A stretch of 64,000 bases of DNA from Shewanella sp. Arc9-LZ (GTDB lineage Bacteria; Pseudomonadota; Gammaproteobacteria; Enterobacterales; Shewanellaceae): the NCBI RefSeq assembly GCF_010092445.1, contig NZ_CP048031.1:2666001-2730000 (forward strand), given 5' to 3'. The notes beneath the pieces were generated by a model. It was not told where the DNA came from, ran no database searches, and saw only the letters and a program-made list of their open reading frames with translations. Every line of letters starts with the position of its first letter. Within the stretch, counting starts at the first letter, position 1. This document shows positions 41,585 to 51,584 of this stretch, one piece after another. Both the position numbers and the translations under genes were made by a program.

Positions 41585-41660
41585 TCCCCAGTAGTTCAGT
41601 TGGTAGAACGGCGGACTGTTAATCCGTATGTCACTGGTTCGAGTCCAGTCTGGGGAGCCA
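41585..41660 (+). tRNA. tRNA-Asn (GUU), copy 1
   Basis: 76 nt with encoded CCA. Cloverleaf: acceptor TCCCCAG/CTGGGGA, anticodon loop CTGTTAA with GTT, T arm GTTCGAGTC. It closely matches the known E. coli tRNA-Asn. First of five tandem copies, directly downstream of the promoter. Confidence 0.97.
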
Positions 41661-41693
41661 ATTTAGTATGCAGAGTTGAGATGTAAGCGTAAT

Positions 41694-41769
41694 TCCCCAA
41701 TAGTTCAGTTGGTAGAACGGCGGACTGTTAATCCGTATGTCACTGGTTCGAGTCCAGTTTGGGGAGCCA
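41694..41769 (+). tRNA. tRNA-Asn (GUU), copy 2
   Basis: 76 nt with CCA. It is identical to copy 1 except for the seventh acceptor pair, which is A-T here (TCCCCAA/TTGGGGA) instead of G-C, a compensatory change that keeps the stem intact. Spacer to copy 1 is 33 bp. Confidence 0.97.
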
Positions 41770-41792
41770 TCGTTTACTGTTATCGAAATAAT

Positions 41793-41868
41793 TCCCCAAT
41801 AGTTCAGTTGGTAGAACGGCGGACTGTTAATCCGTATGTCACTGGTTCAAGTCCAGTTTGGGGAGCCA
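41793..41868 (+). tRNA. tRNA-Asn (GUU), copy 3
   Basis: 76 nt with CCA and the A-T seventh acceptor pair. The T loop reads TTCAAGT where all other copies have TTCGAGT, a single substitution at a position where A or G is tolerated. Spacer to copy 2 is 23 bp. Confidence 0.97.
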
Positions 41869-41897
41869 TCGAGATAACACATTTGAAATAATACGCT

Positions 41898-41973
41898 TCC
41901 CCAATAGTTCAGTTGGTAGAACGGCGGACTGTTAATCCGTATGTCACTGGTTCGAGTCCAGTTTGGGGAGCCA
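41898..41973 (+). tRNA. tRNA-Asn (GUU), copy 4
   Basis: 76 nt with CCA; sequence identical to copy 2 (A-T seventh acceptor pair, TTCGAGT T loop). Spacer to copy 3 is 29 bp. Confidence 0.97.
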
Positions 41974-42005
41974 TTTCAAATTAAGTATTTATAGTAATAA
42001 TTAAT

Positions 42006-42081
42006 TCCCCAGTAGTTCAGTTGGTAGAACGGCGGACTGTTAATCCGTATGTCACTGGTTCGAGTCCAGTCTGGGGAGCCA
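42006..42081 (+). tRNA. tRNA-Asn (GUU), copy 5
   Basis: 76 nt with CCA; identical to copy 1 (G-C seventh acceptor pair). Last of the array. No clear Rho-independent terminator follows, so 3' processing or Rho may end the transcript. Confidence 0.97.
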
Positions 42082-42459
42082 TTATTAAACGCAACATGAA
42101 ACGCAACAATAGCCACAGAAATCCCGCAACGTTATCATCTGCAAAACACACTCTTGCTTAATCTACCCTATAATTTCAATATTTTAATCAATAGTTTAAT
42201 TTACCTTAGCTATAATCGCTTATTCATCGGTATTAATTAGTACTAAATCGCTAGTTTTTCTATTATAAATAATACCTTAGATTAGTAATCATTTAATCTC
42301 ATTTCTGCTATGATGATATTGGTTATTATATAAACTATTTAAAGCATTATTATTTAAAGCATTATATTATTGATTAAATACCACGGTCGAACATCTACAG
42401 CACGACATTTGTGCAAGACCGAGCAAATTTAGCCATACACTCATGGGAATTGTTGTTTT
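42082..42459. other. AT-rich leader upstream of the GGDEF-EAL gene
   Basis: About 380 bp of very AT-rich DNA with no gene. A short direct repeat of TTTAAAGCATTAT occurs twice near 42338-42366. It presumably holds the promoter of the next gene. Confidence 0.4.
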
Positions 42460-44358
42460 ATGGGCTTATCGAAATCCTTTCAGCTTGTCCTTTTTATCGT
42501 GTTCGGTTTATTAATTTTTCGAATTTACACGGTCGAAAACAACGAAGTACAAGAACAAGGTGAAATAGCACGAGCTAATTACCAGCAATACGTGCAAACC
42601 ATTGATCAATGGCAGGGTAGCGGAGAAGCGCTATACCAACGTATGTCTACAGCGTTTTCTTTTCAATTTTTCCAATATATCCATAATACTGACAGCAATG
42701 AAAATTATACTCATGGCAGTTTACTTCGCCCTTCTGATGATTTTGCCAGCGAGATTTTTAATATTGAATTAGGCCATGTGCATGATTTTCCTGACGGGCG
42801 TTTACAAGTTAGATTAGACACCGCGAGTGTGTTGTCCCCTAGTTTTAATGACTTAGAGCAAACTGCGACGTTATTGATTACCGCTTATATTGCTTTGATG
42901 TTGTTATTTGCGGTGTTAATGCAATTACATCGTAAAAGAATTAACTATGCCGCCGAATACATTACTCATATTCCAGACTTATCGTTCCTAGCCATTGAGA
43001 AATCTCGCTTCCCAGGTGTGCTCCATCCCATCGGCAAAGCATTAGAAACATGTCGTAGCCAATTAAAACTCAGTTTAGATCGCGTACGCAAAGAAAATGA
43101 ACAATTAACTAAAGCGGCATATCAAGATCCCGTGAGTGGTTTTTCTACTCGACAACGCTTTACACAACATATTGACACTATAAGCAAAACAGATAAACAA
43201 CAGCATGGTGTCCTCGTTGTTATTAAGGCCGCAGAACTGGCAACGATTAACCAACTACATGGCCGTGCTGCTGGTGATGATTATTTAGCTAAACTGGCTA
43301 CTTGTATTCGAAAGTCAGTTACAAACCTCGGATTGAGTGAGTGTTTTCGGGTATCTAGCGGTGATTTTGCTGTTTTCATTGAAAGTATTACTCTTAAAGA
43401 GGGTGAACGATTTTTAGAGCAACTTAAGCGTCATCTTGATGAATATGCCCAGAGTATCAAGAGTGACTCTATTGCTCATGCGGGTATGGTGCCTTATCAA
43501 CAAGGAAATGAACCATTAGCATTGATGGCATTAGCCGATACCGCTGTCAGCGTGGCACAAACGCTCGGACCCAATCGCTACTATCAATTGGAAAAATTAT
43601 CAGCGAATGAACAATTTGGTAATAACCATTGGAAAGTGACCATTGACGACTTAATTAACCGTCGAAGTATTAAATTTTATCAACAACCTATTCAGCCCTG
43701 TAATAATGACACCGAAGTTTACCGTGAACTTTTGGCTCGATTTTATAACTCCGAAGGTAAACCTTTACCCACAACCACTGTGATTGCGATGGCTGAGCGT
43801 TATGGTATGAGTGTAGAACTCGATAAAATGATAGTCACTCAAACCATTAAAGTGTTAAGTGAAAACCCCAGTATTTCAGGCCAAATGGGGGTAAATATTA
43901 GTGCTTCTTCTGCTCTGCAAGAGAGTTTTACCGTGTGGTTGAAGGATATATTATCTAAACACCGTGGTACTGCGGCTAGATTAGTGTTTGAACTCAATGA
44001 GTCTGGAATGCAGGCTAACTTAGAGTCTAGTCATAAATTTGTCACAGAGATCCATAAAGTTGGCGCAAAAGTCGCTGTCGAACGCTTTGGTTTAGGTTTT
44101 ACCTCATTTAAATTTTTCCGAGAGGTCCGTCCTGACTTTATCAAATTGGACAGCAGTTATAGTGATAATATTGAACAGGATAACAACAATAAATTCTTTA
44201 TCCGGATGATTGTTGATATCGCCAAACGCATTAGTATTCGAGTCATTGCCACGGGTGTTGAAAAACAAGATGAAAAACTCACCCTTGAAAAACTTTTAGT
44301 GGATGGACTACAAGGATATTATATTGCTAAACCTGAAGCGTTGTTAACTAAACAGTAA
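42460..44358 (+). CDS. Membrane protein with degenerate GGDEF and EAL domains (CsrD/LapD-like)
   Basis: 632 residues: membrane helix 1 (about 7-23), a periplasmic domain of about 110 residues, helix 2 (about 135-155), a linker coiled coil, a GGDEF-like domain and an EAL-like domain. The GGDEF signature is replaced by SSGDF (299-303), so cyclase activity is unlikely. The EAL domain keeps ELLAR (Glu423), VNIS, ELNES, IKLD and ATGVE, but the metal-binding Asp pair is replaced by Glu541-Arg542 in VERFG, so phosphodiesterase activity is doubtful. The architecture and similar degenerate motifs suggest a c-di-GMP receptor (LapD) or an RNA-turnover factor (CsrD). It lies 139 bp upstream of rnfA on the same strand and could be co-transcribed. 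Confidence 0.85.
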   Translation: MGLSKSFQLVLFIVFGLLIFRIYTVENNEVQEQGEIARANYQQYVQTIDQWQGSGEALYQRMSTAFSFQFFQYIHNTDSNENYTHGSLLRPSDDFASEIFNIELGHVHDFPDGRLQVRLDTASVLSPSFNDLEQTATLLITAYIALMLLFAVLMQLHRKRINYAAEYITHIPDLSFLAIEKSRFPGVLHPIGKALETCRSQLKLSLDRVRKENEQLTKAAYQDPVSGFSTRQRFTQHIDTISKTDKQQHGVLVVIKAAELATINQLHGRAAGDDYLAKLATCIRKSVTNLGLSECFRVSSGDFAVFIESITLKEGERFLEQLKRHLDEYAQSIKSDSIAHAGMVPYQQGNEPLALMALADTAVSVAQTLGPNRYYQLEKLSANEQFGNNHWKVTIDDLINRRSIKFYQQPIQPCNNDTEVYRELLARFYNSEGKPLPTTTVIAMAERYGMSVELDKMIVTQTIKVLSENPSISGQMGVNISASSALQESFTVWLKDILSKHRGTAARLVFELNESGMQANLESSHKFVTEIHKVGAKVAVERFGLGFTSFKFFREVRPDFIKLDSSYSDNIEQDNNNKFFIRMIVDIAKRISIRVIATGVEKQDEKLTLEKLLVDGLQGYYIAKPEALLTKQ

Positions 44359-44497
44359 AAACAACGTTAACAAACGGTAAAAATAACGATTTTATGTCAA
44401 GGTTAAACATTTTATGTTTAACCTTATTTTTTATCCGTTGTTTATCGGCGCCAAACCTAAGATAATACTAGGATCTATTGGTCAAAAAATTGTAGCA

Positions 44498-45076
44498 ATG
44501 ACAGAGTATCTTCTCTTGTTGATCGGCACAGTGCTGGTGAATAACTTCGTTCTGGTAAAATTCTTAGGTCTATGCCCTTTTATGGGGGTGTCGAGCAAAT
44601 TGGCGTCAGCAATTGGCATGTCGATGGCAACCACGTTTGTGTTGACCCTAGCCTCTATTCTGAGTTATCTCACCAATGAATTTTTACTGCAGCCATTTGA
44701 CCTCAACTACTTACGTACGATGAGCTTTATTTTGGTTATTGCCGTCGTAGTGCAATTTACCGAGATGGTTGTGCAAAAAACCAGTGCATCTTTACATCGT
44801 GCTCTGGGCATTTACTTGCCACTTATCACGACTAACTGCGCTGTATTAGGCGTCGCTTTACTCAACGTCAATGAAGACCATAACTTTATTCAATCGGCTA
44901 TTTATGGTTTTGGTGCTGCAGTTGGCTTCTCATTAGTGTTAATTTTGTTTTCGGCCATGCGCGAGCGATTAGCCGCTGCAGACGTGCCCTTGCCTTTTAA
45001 AGGTGGCGCAATTGCCATGATCACCGCCGGTTTAATGTCATTAGCCTTCATGGGGTTTGCGGGGCTAGTTAGCTAA
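44498..45076 (+). CDS. rnfA: Electron transport complex subunit RnfA/RsxA
   Basis: An integral membrane subunit of the Rnf complex, which couples electron flow between ferredoxin and NAD to ion pumping; in E. coli the Rsx version re-reduces SoxR. 192 residues with six membrane helices and the family N-terminus [20 protein letters not shown] followed by [12 protein letters not shown], homologous to RnfE. ATG 44498 matches the family start; the frame is open further upstream to 44414 without reason to use it. The stop and the rnfB start overlap as TAATG. Confidence 0.96.
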   Translation: MTEYLLLLIGTVLVNNFVLVKFLGLCPFMGVSSKLASAIGMSMATTFVLTLASILSYLTNEFLLQPFDLNYLRTMSFILVIAVVVQFTEMVVQKTSASLHRALGIYLPLITTNCAVLGVALLNVNEDHNFIQSAIYGFGAAVGFSLVLILFSAMRERLAAADVPLPFKGGAIAMITAGLMSLAFMGFAGLVS

Positions 45077-45657
45077 TGGTATCGAATATATTAATTGCTG
45101 TTGCTGTATTAAGCGTTTTAGCATTAGTGTTTGGCGTCATTTTAGGTTTTGCCTCAAAAAAATTCAAAGTTGAAGGTAATCCTATTATTGATCAAGTTGA
45201 AACCCTGCTTCCGCAAACTCAATGCGGTCAGTGTGGTTATCCTGGTTGTCGCCCCTATGCTGAGGCTATCGCTAACGGCGATAAAATCAATAAATGCCCT
45301 CCTGGTGGTACTGCTACCATGGAAAAGATTGCCGAGCTTATGGGGGTTGAACCTGAAGCATTAGGCAAAGAGGCACAAGCCAGTATTAAAAAAGTAGCTT
45401 ATATCCGTGAAGATGAATGTATTGGGTGTACCAAATGTATTCAAGCCTGCCCAGTTGATGCCATTTTAGGTGCTGGTAAATTAATGCATACCGTTATTGC
45501 CAAAGATTGTACCGGCTGTGACTTATGTGTTGAGCCTTGCCCTGTCGATTGTATTGATATGATCCCAGTTGAAACCACAATACAAAATTGGGATTGGAAA
45601 TTACGCGCGATCCCTATCAACGTGATCAATACAGAGCAAGAGGACAAACGGTGCTAA
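45076..45657 (+). CDS. rnfB: Electron transport complex iron-sulfur subunit RnfB/RsxB
   Basis: 193 residues: an N-terminal membrane anchor (about 5-25), a 4Fe-4S domain with [18 protein letters not shown], and two ferredoxin-type clusters [16 protein letters not shown] and [16 protein letters not shown]. It is the entry point for electrons on the cytoplasmic side. All cluster cysteines are present. It overlaps rnfA by one base and rnfC by seven, so the genes are translationally coupled. Confidence 0.96.
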   Translation: MVSNILIAVAVLSVLALVFGVILGFASKKFKVEGNPIIDQVETLLPQTQCGQCGYPGCRPYAEAIANGDKINKCPPGGTATMEKIAELMGVEPEALGKEAQASIKKVAYIREDECIGCTKCIQACPVDAILGAGKLMHTVIAKDCTGCDLCVEPCPVDCIDMIPVETTIQNWDWKLRAIPINVINTEQEDKRC

Positions 45658-48005
45658 CGTTATTAGAGCAATTAGATAAAGGTACTTTGTGGCGCTCTCC
45701 TGGCGGGATTCATCCACCTGAACTTAAATCACTTTCCAACCAAAGCACCATATCACCTTTGCCACTGCAATCGCGATTTGTGATACCGGTTCCTCTTGTT
45801 GGTCAACAAGCGACCTTGAGTGTCAAGGTCGGCGACCAGGTATTAAAAGGACAACCACTCACTGAAGGTGCTGGTTTTATTTATTTACCCGTCCATGCCC
45901 CTACTTCCGGGACCGTTGTCGCGATAGAGCAACACGGTAGCAATCATCCCTCTTCATTGCCTGTGCTGAGTTGCATTATCGAAGCCGATGGACATGATAC
46001 TTGGTGTGATCTTACCTCAAATCAGATTGAACAACTGTCCAAAGCCGATATTTTAGCCAAAATAAGGCAAGCAGGTATTGCAGGAATGGGCGGCGCAGCG
46101 TTTCCCAGTCATGTAAAACTCAACCCCGCGAGTGAAATCGATTTAATCATTATTAATGGGGTGGAGTGCGAACCTTACATTAGTGCTGATGATCGATTAA
46201 TGCGTGAATACAGTGATGAAATATTAACTGGTATTAGTATCATTCAGCATTTGCTTAACGCACAACGTATTATTATCGCTATTGAAGATAATAAACCTGA
46301 AGCGGCTCAAGCAATGGAGTCTGCTATTCGTCGCAGCTCATTACCTAACGATATGATCCGTGTCACCGTTATTCCGACAAAGTACCCGTCAGGCGGCGAA
46401 AAACAACTTATTCAAATTATTACCGGCAAAGAAGTGCCCAGTGGAGCCATTCCTGCTCAACTTGGTATTGTTATGCATAACGTCGGTACCGCCTATGCCA
46501 TTCAAGAAGCGGTATTACAGGGTAAACCACTCATTGAACGCGTAGTGACGTTAACCGGTGAATCCATCGGTAAACCTGGAAACTATTGGCTGAGAATTGG
46601 CACTACAGTAGCTGATGCCCTCAGCCAAGTCGGTTTTGAACCGCAGAGTTCACAAAAAGTCATTGTCGGCGGTCCGATGATGGGATACGCGTTGAGTGAT
46701 CTTGATGTGCCAATATCAAAAGGAACCAACTGTTTATTAGCACCAAGCCAAGCAGAAATAGCTCCTGATCCAGATGAGAAAGCCTGTATTCGTTGTGGTG
46801 AGTGTGCAGTCGCCTGCCCCGCGTTATTGTTACCGCAACAGCTATTCTGGCACGCCAAAGCGGAGGAATACGACAAAGCGGCAAGTTTTAACTTAAAAGA
46901 TTGTATTGAATGCGGTTGTTGCAGCTACGTATGCCCAAGTGACATTCCTTTAGTTGAATATTATCGGGTCGCGAAATCAGCGTTGAAGAATACCGCAGAA
47001 GAAAAACTACAAGCTGAAAAAGCAAAAATTCGTTTCGAAACACGCTTACAACGACTTGAAGATGAAAAAAATGCTCGAGAAGAAAAGTCAAAACAAGCAG
47101 CTGCCAAACGCCAAGCAAATATGAAGTCGGGTGATAAAGATGCGGTAGCCGCTGCTATGGCACGTATCGCCGCTAAAAAAGCCCAGGCTGCAGAAGGCAT
47201 AACTGCTAATACTGCTGTAACAACATCTGATACTGATGCACCAAAAGCAGCAATAGACAGTACCAGCGCGAAGAAAACAGCAGTTAATGCCGCTATTGAA
47301 CGTGCGAAAGCTAAAAAAGCCGCCTTTGCAGCTCAGTCTAAAGTAGATAATCAAAGTGATGTAGCTGCGGTCACAACGGATATAACTAACGAGAACATTA
47401 ACCCCGTCAATGATAAAAAAGCACAAATTGCTGCTGCAGTTGCTAGAGCTAAAGCCAAGAAAGCAGCATTAGCCAATGCGTCTGCCGTGGCAGATGATGT
47501 GAGCGGCGATAAGGCTCGCGATACCGCAAACGAAGTTAATCCAGCAAGCCAAACAGAAACAACCATTGCAGCAAGCCCTGTCGATGACAAAAAAGCTAAA
47601 ATTGCTGCGGCCGTAGCCAAAGCAAAAGCCAAGAAAGCAGCATTAGCCAATGAATCTGCCGCGGCAGATGATGTGAGCGCCGATCAGACTCGCGATACCG
47701 CAAACGAAGTTAATTCAGCAAGCGAAGTGGATACAACAAGTGCAGTAGCCCCTGTCGATGACAAAAAGGCTAGAATTGCTGCCGCGGTTGCTAAAGCGAA
47801 AGCCAAGAAAGCGGCATTAGCTGTTGATTCTAGCGCGACAAATGACGTGGGCGACGATCAGCCTCGCGATACCGCAAACGAAGTTAATTCAGATACAACC
47901 ATTGCAACAAGCCCTGTCGATGACAAAAAAGCTAAAATTGCTGCCGCGGTTGCCAAAGCGAAAGCCAAGAAACTCGCTAACAGTGCTAAGCAAGAGGAAC
48001 TATAA
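45651..48005 (+). CDS. rnfC: Electron transport complex subunit RnfC/RsxC with long Ala/Lys repeat tail
   Basis: The peripheral NADH/FMN-binding and iron-sulfur subunit. Core: GGIHPPELK near the N-terminus, [18 protein letters not shown], the flavin/NADH region [16 protein letters not shown] and VECEPYI, and two clusters [12 protein letters not shown] and [16 protein letters not shown]. From about residue 445 a coiled-coil, Ala/Lys-rich tail follows with six copies of a [17 protein letters not shown] motif, the last ones in 58-residue repeats. GTG 45651 is the start (GAGG upstream, family N-terminus [11 protein letters not shown]), overlapping the rnfB stop. 784 residues; repeat tails are known in enterobacterial RsxC. 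Confidence 0.95.
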   Translation: MLTLLEQLDKGTLWRSPGGIHPPELKSLSNQSTISPLPLQSRFVIPVPLVGQQATLSVKVGDQVLKGQPLTEGAGFIYLPVHAPTSGTVVAIEQHGSNHPSSLPVLSCIIEADGHDTWCDLTSNQIEQLSKADILAKIRQAGIAGMGGAAFPSHVKLNPASEIDLIIINGVECEPYISADDRLMREYSDEILTGISIIQHLLNAQRIIIAIEDNKPEAAQAMESAIRRSSLPNDMIRVTVIPTKYPSGGEKQLIQIITGKEVPSGAIPAQLGIVMHNVGTAYAIQEAVLQGKPLIERVVTLTGESIGKPGNYWLRIGTTVADALSQVGFEPQSSQKVIVGGPMMGYALSDLDVPISKGTNCLLAPSQAEIAPDPDEKACIRCGECAVACPALLLPQQLFWHAKAEEYDKAASFNLKDCIECGCCSYVCPSDIPLVEYYRVAKSALKNTAEEKLQAEKAKIRFETRLQRLEDEKNAREEKSKQAAAKRQANMKSGDKDAVAAAMARIAAKKAQAAEGITANTAVTTSDTDAPKAAIDSTSAKKTAVNAAIERAKAKKAAFAAQSKVDNQSDVAAVTTDITNENINPVNDKKAQIAAAVARAKAKKAALANASAVADDVSGDKARDTANEVNPASQTETTIAASPVDDKKAKIAAAVAKAKAKKAALANESAAADDVSADQTRDTANEVNSASEVDTTSAVAPVDDKKARIAAAVAKAKAKKAALAVDSSATNDVGDDQPRDTANEVNSDTTIATSPVDDKKAKIAAAVAKAKAKKLANSAKQEEL
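47409..48002 (+). repeat. 174-bp tandem coding repeats in rnfC tail
   Basis: In-frame units begin at 47409, 47583, 47757 and 47919: periods 174, 174 and 162 bp, then a truncated last copy. Each starts with (N/D)DKKAxIAAAVAxAKAKKAA and continues with a more variable acidic linker containing RDTANEVN. Two older, diverged copies of the basic half lie upstream (about 47120-47340). The basic half would form an amphipathic helix. Confidence 0.9.
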
Positions 48006-48007
48006 CT

Positions 48008-49060
48008 ATGGCATTTAAAATTGCCTCATCTCCACATGTCAGCACAACATTGCACACCAATACGGTAATGAAGCGTGTGGCACTATGCCTTATTCCAGGT
48101 ATTGCAGTACAAAGCTATTATTTTGGTTACGGCACGTTAGTTCAATTATTACTCGCAATTACGGTGGCTTATTTAGCAGAAGCTGCAGTAATGAAACTGC
48201 GCAATAAAAATATTGTCGCTACCTTAACTGATAATAGCGCATTGGTTACCGCAAGCTTACTTGCGGTCGCGATCCCGCCATTAGCACCTTGGTGGTTAAT
48301 CGTCATCGGAACATTATTTGCTATCGTTATTGTTAAACAACTCTATGGTGGGTTAGGTAATAACGTCTTTAATCCTGCAATGGCCGCTTATGTACTGCTG
48401 CTGATATCATTTCCGGTACAAATGACTTCATGGGTTGCCCCTCAAACCTTAACCGTCAATTACGCAGATATGTTGCATACCTTCAACAGTATCTTTGAAT
48501 TAAACACGGGATATGCTGCAGATTTTTTCCATTTGGCGATTGATGGCACCACCATGGCAACGCCGCTCGACACATTAAAAACAGACCTTTCTATGGGGCT
48601 TACCACAACAGAAAGTATGACTAAAACCATCTTCTCTGGCAGTGTCGGCGAAGGTTGGTTTTGGGTCAATATGGCCTATTTTGTTGGTGGCCTAGTGATG
48701 CTAAAGCTTAAGGTGATACGCTGGCATATTAGCGGCGCTATTGTGCTGACTTTGTTTGTCTGTGCCAGTATTGGTTTTTTGATCAGCCCAGATACCTTCG
48801 TTAGCCCTGTGATGCATTTATTTTCAGGAGGAACCATGCTGGCGGCATTTTTCATTGCCACAGATCCCGTTACCGCAGCAGCAAGTCCTAGAGGTCGACT
48901 TATTTTTGGCGCCATGATCGGCTTACTCATATACTTAATACGAACATTTGGTGGTTATCCTGACGCCGTCGCTTTCGCCGTTTTATTAGCCAATATGTGC
49001 GCGCCATTTATCGATTATTATGTTCGTCCACGCAGTTATGGTCATCGAGTAGGAAATTAA
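48008..49060 (+). CDS. rnfD: Electron transport complex subunit RnfD/RsxD
   Basis: 350 residues, an NqrB-like integral membrane subunit with covalently bound FMN. It starts [39 protein letters not shown] is the conserved membrane segment, and [14 protein letters not shown] contains the candidate flavinylated threonine. The C-terminal [18 protein letters not shown] is also typical. It begins 2 bp after rnfC with an AGGA-like site inside the rnfC end. Confidence 0.95.
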   Translation: MAFKIASSPHVSTTLHTNTVMKRVALCLIPGIAVQSYYFGYGTLVQLLLAITVAYLAEAAVMKLRNKNIVATLTDNSALVTASLLAVAIPPLAPWWLIVIGTLFAIVIVKQLYGGLGNNVFNPAMAAYVLLLISFPVQMTSWVAPQTLTVNYADMLHTFNSIFELNTGYAADFFHLAIDGTTMATPLDTLKTDLSMGLTTTESMTKTIFSGSVGEGWFWVNMAYFVGGLVMLKLKVIRWHISGAIVLTLFVCASIGFLISPDTFVSPVMHLFSGGTMLAAFFIATDPVTAAASPRGRLIFGAMIGLLIYLIRTFGGYPDAVAFAVLLANMCAPFIDYYVRPRSYGHRVGN

Positions 49061-49062
49061 TA

Positions 49063-49710
49063 ATGTCTATTTTAACAACTAACCCGATGATTAAAAATGG
49101 CCTATTACTTGGCCTATTTGCCTTATGTTGCACTGGCCTAGTTGCGTTAGTGAACGCGTTAACCAGTGACACCATATTATTGCAACAACAAAAACAATTA
49201 ACCTTAACGCTTAACCAAATTGTGCCGACTGAGTTATACGATAATGTACTCAGTGAAAAATGCATTTTGGTTAACTCCCCGGAACTGTTAGGCACTAAAG
49301 CTGACTTACCAGCATACCTTGCTTATAAAAATGAACTCCCCGTAGCCATCGCGATTGAAGCTATTGCACCAGATGGTTATAACGGAGAAATAAAACTCAT
49401 TATTGGTGTAGATAACCAAGGTAAAATATTAGGTGTTCGTACCCTTTCCCATCAAGAAACCCCGGGGCTTGGTGATAAAATTGAACTGCGAAAATCGGAT
49501 TGGGTCACTCATTTCAGTGGTAAGTTATTTAAAGACAACAGCAATATGTGGAAAGTAAAGAAAGATGGTGGTCAATTTGACCAATTTACGGGTGCCACTA
49601 TTACTCCACGCGCTTACGTTAAAGCGATTGCCAATGCACTGACATTTGTTGAACAACATCGCCAAGCACTTTATCAAAGTCATTATGTCTGTGAGGCCAA
49701 CCATGAGTAA
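49063..49710 (+). CDS. rnfG: Electron transport complex subunit RnfG/RsxG
   Basis: 215 residues: one N-terminal membrane helix (about 10-30) and a periplasmic FMN-binding domain. [18 protein letters not shown] and the flavinylation motif in [16 protein letters not shown] are present (FMN joined to Thr by ApbE, which is not in this window). ATG 49063 has AGGA upstream and lies 2 bp after the rnfD stop; the frame is open back to 48997 inside rnfD but that start lacks support. It overlaps rnfE by 8 bp. Confidence 0.95.
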   Translation: MSILTTNPMIKNGLLLGLFALCCTGLVALVNALTSDTILLQQQKQLTLTLNQIVPTELYDNVLSEKCILVNSPELLGTKADLPAYLAYKNELPVAIAIEAIAPDGYNGEIKLIIGVDNQGKILGVRTLSHQETPGLGDKIELRKSDWVTHFSGKLFKDNSNMWKVKKDGGQFDQFTGATITPRAYVKAIANALTFVEQHRQALYQSHYVCEANHE

Positions 49711-50398
49711 ATATAGTGAAATTGCAGCTCAAGGACTATGGAAAAATAACCCGGGATTAGTACAATTATTAGGGTTATGTCCGCTACTAGCCGTTACCGC
49801 AACAATCACCAATGCATTGGGTTTGGGCGTCGCGACGTTGTTGGTATTAGTTGGATCCAATATTTTAGTCTCCTTGGTACGTGATTTTGTGCCTAAAGAA
49901 ATTCGTATCCCCGTGTTTGTCATGATCATTGCCGCGCTTGTTACTTGCGTGCAATTACTGATCAATGCTTATGCCTATAATTTATATTTGTCATTGGGTA
50001 TTTTCTTACCGCTGATTGTAACCAACTGCGTCATTATCGGCCGCGCAGAAGCATTTGCCTCGCGTAACTCATTAGCGCATTCGGCATTCGATGGATTAAT
50101 GATGGGCTTAGGCTTTACCGCTGTACTGGTTGTTTTAGGTGCTAGCCGCGAATTGCTCGGCCAAGGAACGTTATTTGGCGGTGCAGATTTACTATTAGGT
50201 GATTGGGCAAGTGTGTTAACCATTCATGTATGGCATGTGGACACGCCATTTTTATTGGCTATGTTGCCGCCGGGTGCTTTTATTGGCATGGGATTATTAA
50301 TAGCCCTTAAAAATGTCATCGATAGCCGAGTTAACGCCCTGCAACCTAAGGTAGAAAGTGTTAGCGTAACGCGTGCGCGGATCACTAAAGTCAACTAA
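49703..50398 (+). CDS. rnfE: Electron transport complex subunit RnfE/RsxE
   Basis: 231 residues with six membrane helices, paralogous to RnfA and inserted in opposite topology. Conserved segments are [39 protein letters not shown] and [13 protein letters not shown] 49703 with GAGG upstream overlaps the end of rnfG (ATGAGTAA). It completes the rnf operon, followed 59 bp later by nth, the order also seen in E. coli. Confidence 0.95.
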   Translation: MSKYSEIAAQGLWKNNPGLVQLLGLCPLLAVTATITNALGLGVATLLVLVGSNILVSLVRDFVPKEIRIPVFVMIIAALVTCVQLLINAYAYNLYLSLGIFLPLIVTNCVIIGRAEAFASRNSLAHSAFDGLMMGLGFTAVLVVLGASRELLGQGTLFGGADLLLGDWASVLTIHVWHVDTPFLLAMLPPGAFIGMGLLIALKNVIDSRVNALQPKVESVSVTRARITKVN

Positions 50399-50457
50399 CA
50401 AGACTTTGCAGTTAAACTACTGAGACCGTTAACTTAACGATAAAATGACCGATTATT

Positions 50458-51090
50458 ATGAATAAAGATAAGCGACAACAAATACTCAACAGATTAAGAG
50501 ACAATAATCCTAAGCCTGAAACTGAACTGAACTTTTCTAGTCCATTTGAGTTATTAGTTGCTGTCACGCTATCAGCACAAGCAACCGATGTCAGTGTCAA
50601 CAAGGCAACTGATAAGTTGTTTCCTGTTGCCAATACGCCTCAAGCAATCTATGACTTAGGCGTTGATGGGCTTAAGCAATACATCAAAACCATTGGCTTA
50701 TACAATAACAAAGCCGTTAATGTGATTAACGCCTGTAAAATGCTGGTTGATTTACATGGTGGCGAAGTACCCGAGAATCGAGAAGCATTAGAAGCTTTAC
50801 CTGGAGTGGGACGAAAAACGGCCAATGTAGTACTCAATACCGCCTTTGGCTGGCCCACTATTGCCGTTGACACGCATATTTTTCGGCTAGCAAATCGAAC
50901 TAAGTTTGCTCCCGGCAAAAATGTCGACCAAGTTGAACTGAATATGCTTAAAGTGGTGCCGAGCGAGTTTAAAGTGGATGTACATCATTGGTTTATTCTT
51001 CACGGACGTTACACTTGCTTAGCCAGAAAACCCCGTTGCGGTTCTTGTATTATCGAAGACCTGTGTGAGTTTAAAGATAAAACTGAATAG
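50458..51090 (+). CDS. nth: Endonuclease III (DNA glycosylase/AP lyase)
   Basis: 210 residues; removes oxidised pyrimidines and nicks AP sites in base excision repair. The helix-hairpin-helix LPGVGRKTANVVL carries catalytic Lys120, and Asp138 lies in AVDTH; numbering matches E. coli. The [4Fe-4S] loop CLARKPRCGSCIIEDLC has the C-x6-C-x2-C-x5-C spacing. It is the last gene of the rnf block. Decayed pieces of a second nth copy lie downstream at 51585-51705 and 58068-58135. No strong ribosome site or nearby terminator is visible. Confidence 0.96.
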   Translation: MNKDKRQQILNRLRDNNPKPETELNFSSPFELLVAVTLSAQATDVSVNKATDKLFPVANTPQAIYDLGVDGLKQYIKTIGLYNNKAVNVINACKMLVDLHGGEVPENREALEALPGVGRKTANVVLNTAFGWPTIAVDTHIFRLANRTKFAPGKNVDQVELNMLKVVPSEFKVDVHHWFILHGRYTCLARKPRCGSCIIEDLCEFKDKTE

Positions 51091-51249
51091 TCTATCACCT
51101 TGTTGACGTCGATATGTGTCATGTCTGTTCTCTCTTTTGTCCTGTTGCGGGATAAAGAGGGAAAAGATCCAAACCTGTTGGTATGGTGTATTGTTCACCA
51201 TTTCACTGACAATTCGCCGCCCTGAGCGTAAGAGTCCAACACCAAATCG

Positions 51250-51498
51250 GCATGTATCTATACTTATCTTACAGTCATTTTCGTTCAGTGACGCCTCTGC
51301 AATTTCGAAAATTTTACGTTTGAACGAAGCTCGTCGTTTAATGTTAACCGACAACTTAGATGTGACAACGACATTCAAAGTTGGCTACGAGAGCTCCTCT
51401 CAATTCAGTTGGGAATACCGCCGTTTTTTGGTGCATATCCATTAAAAGATACAAAAGCATTGCGCGAAACTGGACTGCCTCAAGAAGCAAAGGCATAA
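51250..51498 (+). pseudogene. Remnant of an AraC-family regulator gene (C-terminal HTH part)
   Basis: Three frames together spell the end of an AraC/XylS regulator. VTPLQFRK (from about 51288) is followed by a shift in a run of A/T, then [15 protein letters not shown] and [19 protein letters not shown] second shift in a T run (about 51428) leads into [20 protein letters not shown] and a stop at 51498. The form is that of the YqhC-like group. The ligand-binding half is missing or unrecognisable. It may have regulated an oxidoreductase gene such as those at 54-57 kb, but that is inference. Confidence 0.8.
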
Positions 51499-51584
51499 AG
51501 AAAAAGAACCAAAAATGCTAGGTTTAACTTAACTTAACTATTTGTGCTTATGGCACTCACCGACTCTTTCGCAATGATAGAATT

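Noticed and set aside
41676..41891. A 71-codon plus-strand frame with a repeated peptide (IVQLVERRTVNPYVTGSSPV)
   Set aside because: It is the translation of two adjacent tRNA-Asn genes; the periodicity comes from the tRNA array, not a protein repeat.
41585..42081. Regularly spaced near-identical units that could look like a CRISPR array
   Set aside because: The units are full 76-nt tRNA cloverleaves with CCA ends; spacers are 23-33 bp of unequal length and there are no cas genes.
47351..47650. Ala-rich antisense frame across the rnfC tail
   Set aside because: It is the complement of the Ala/Lys-coding repeats; such DNA is open in several frames by composition.
51019..51378. A 119-codon minus-strand frame over the nth 3' end and araC remnant
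   Set aside because: It is antisense to the nth iron-sulfur loop and to the araC remnant, both of which have clear family motifs on the plus strand.
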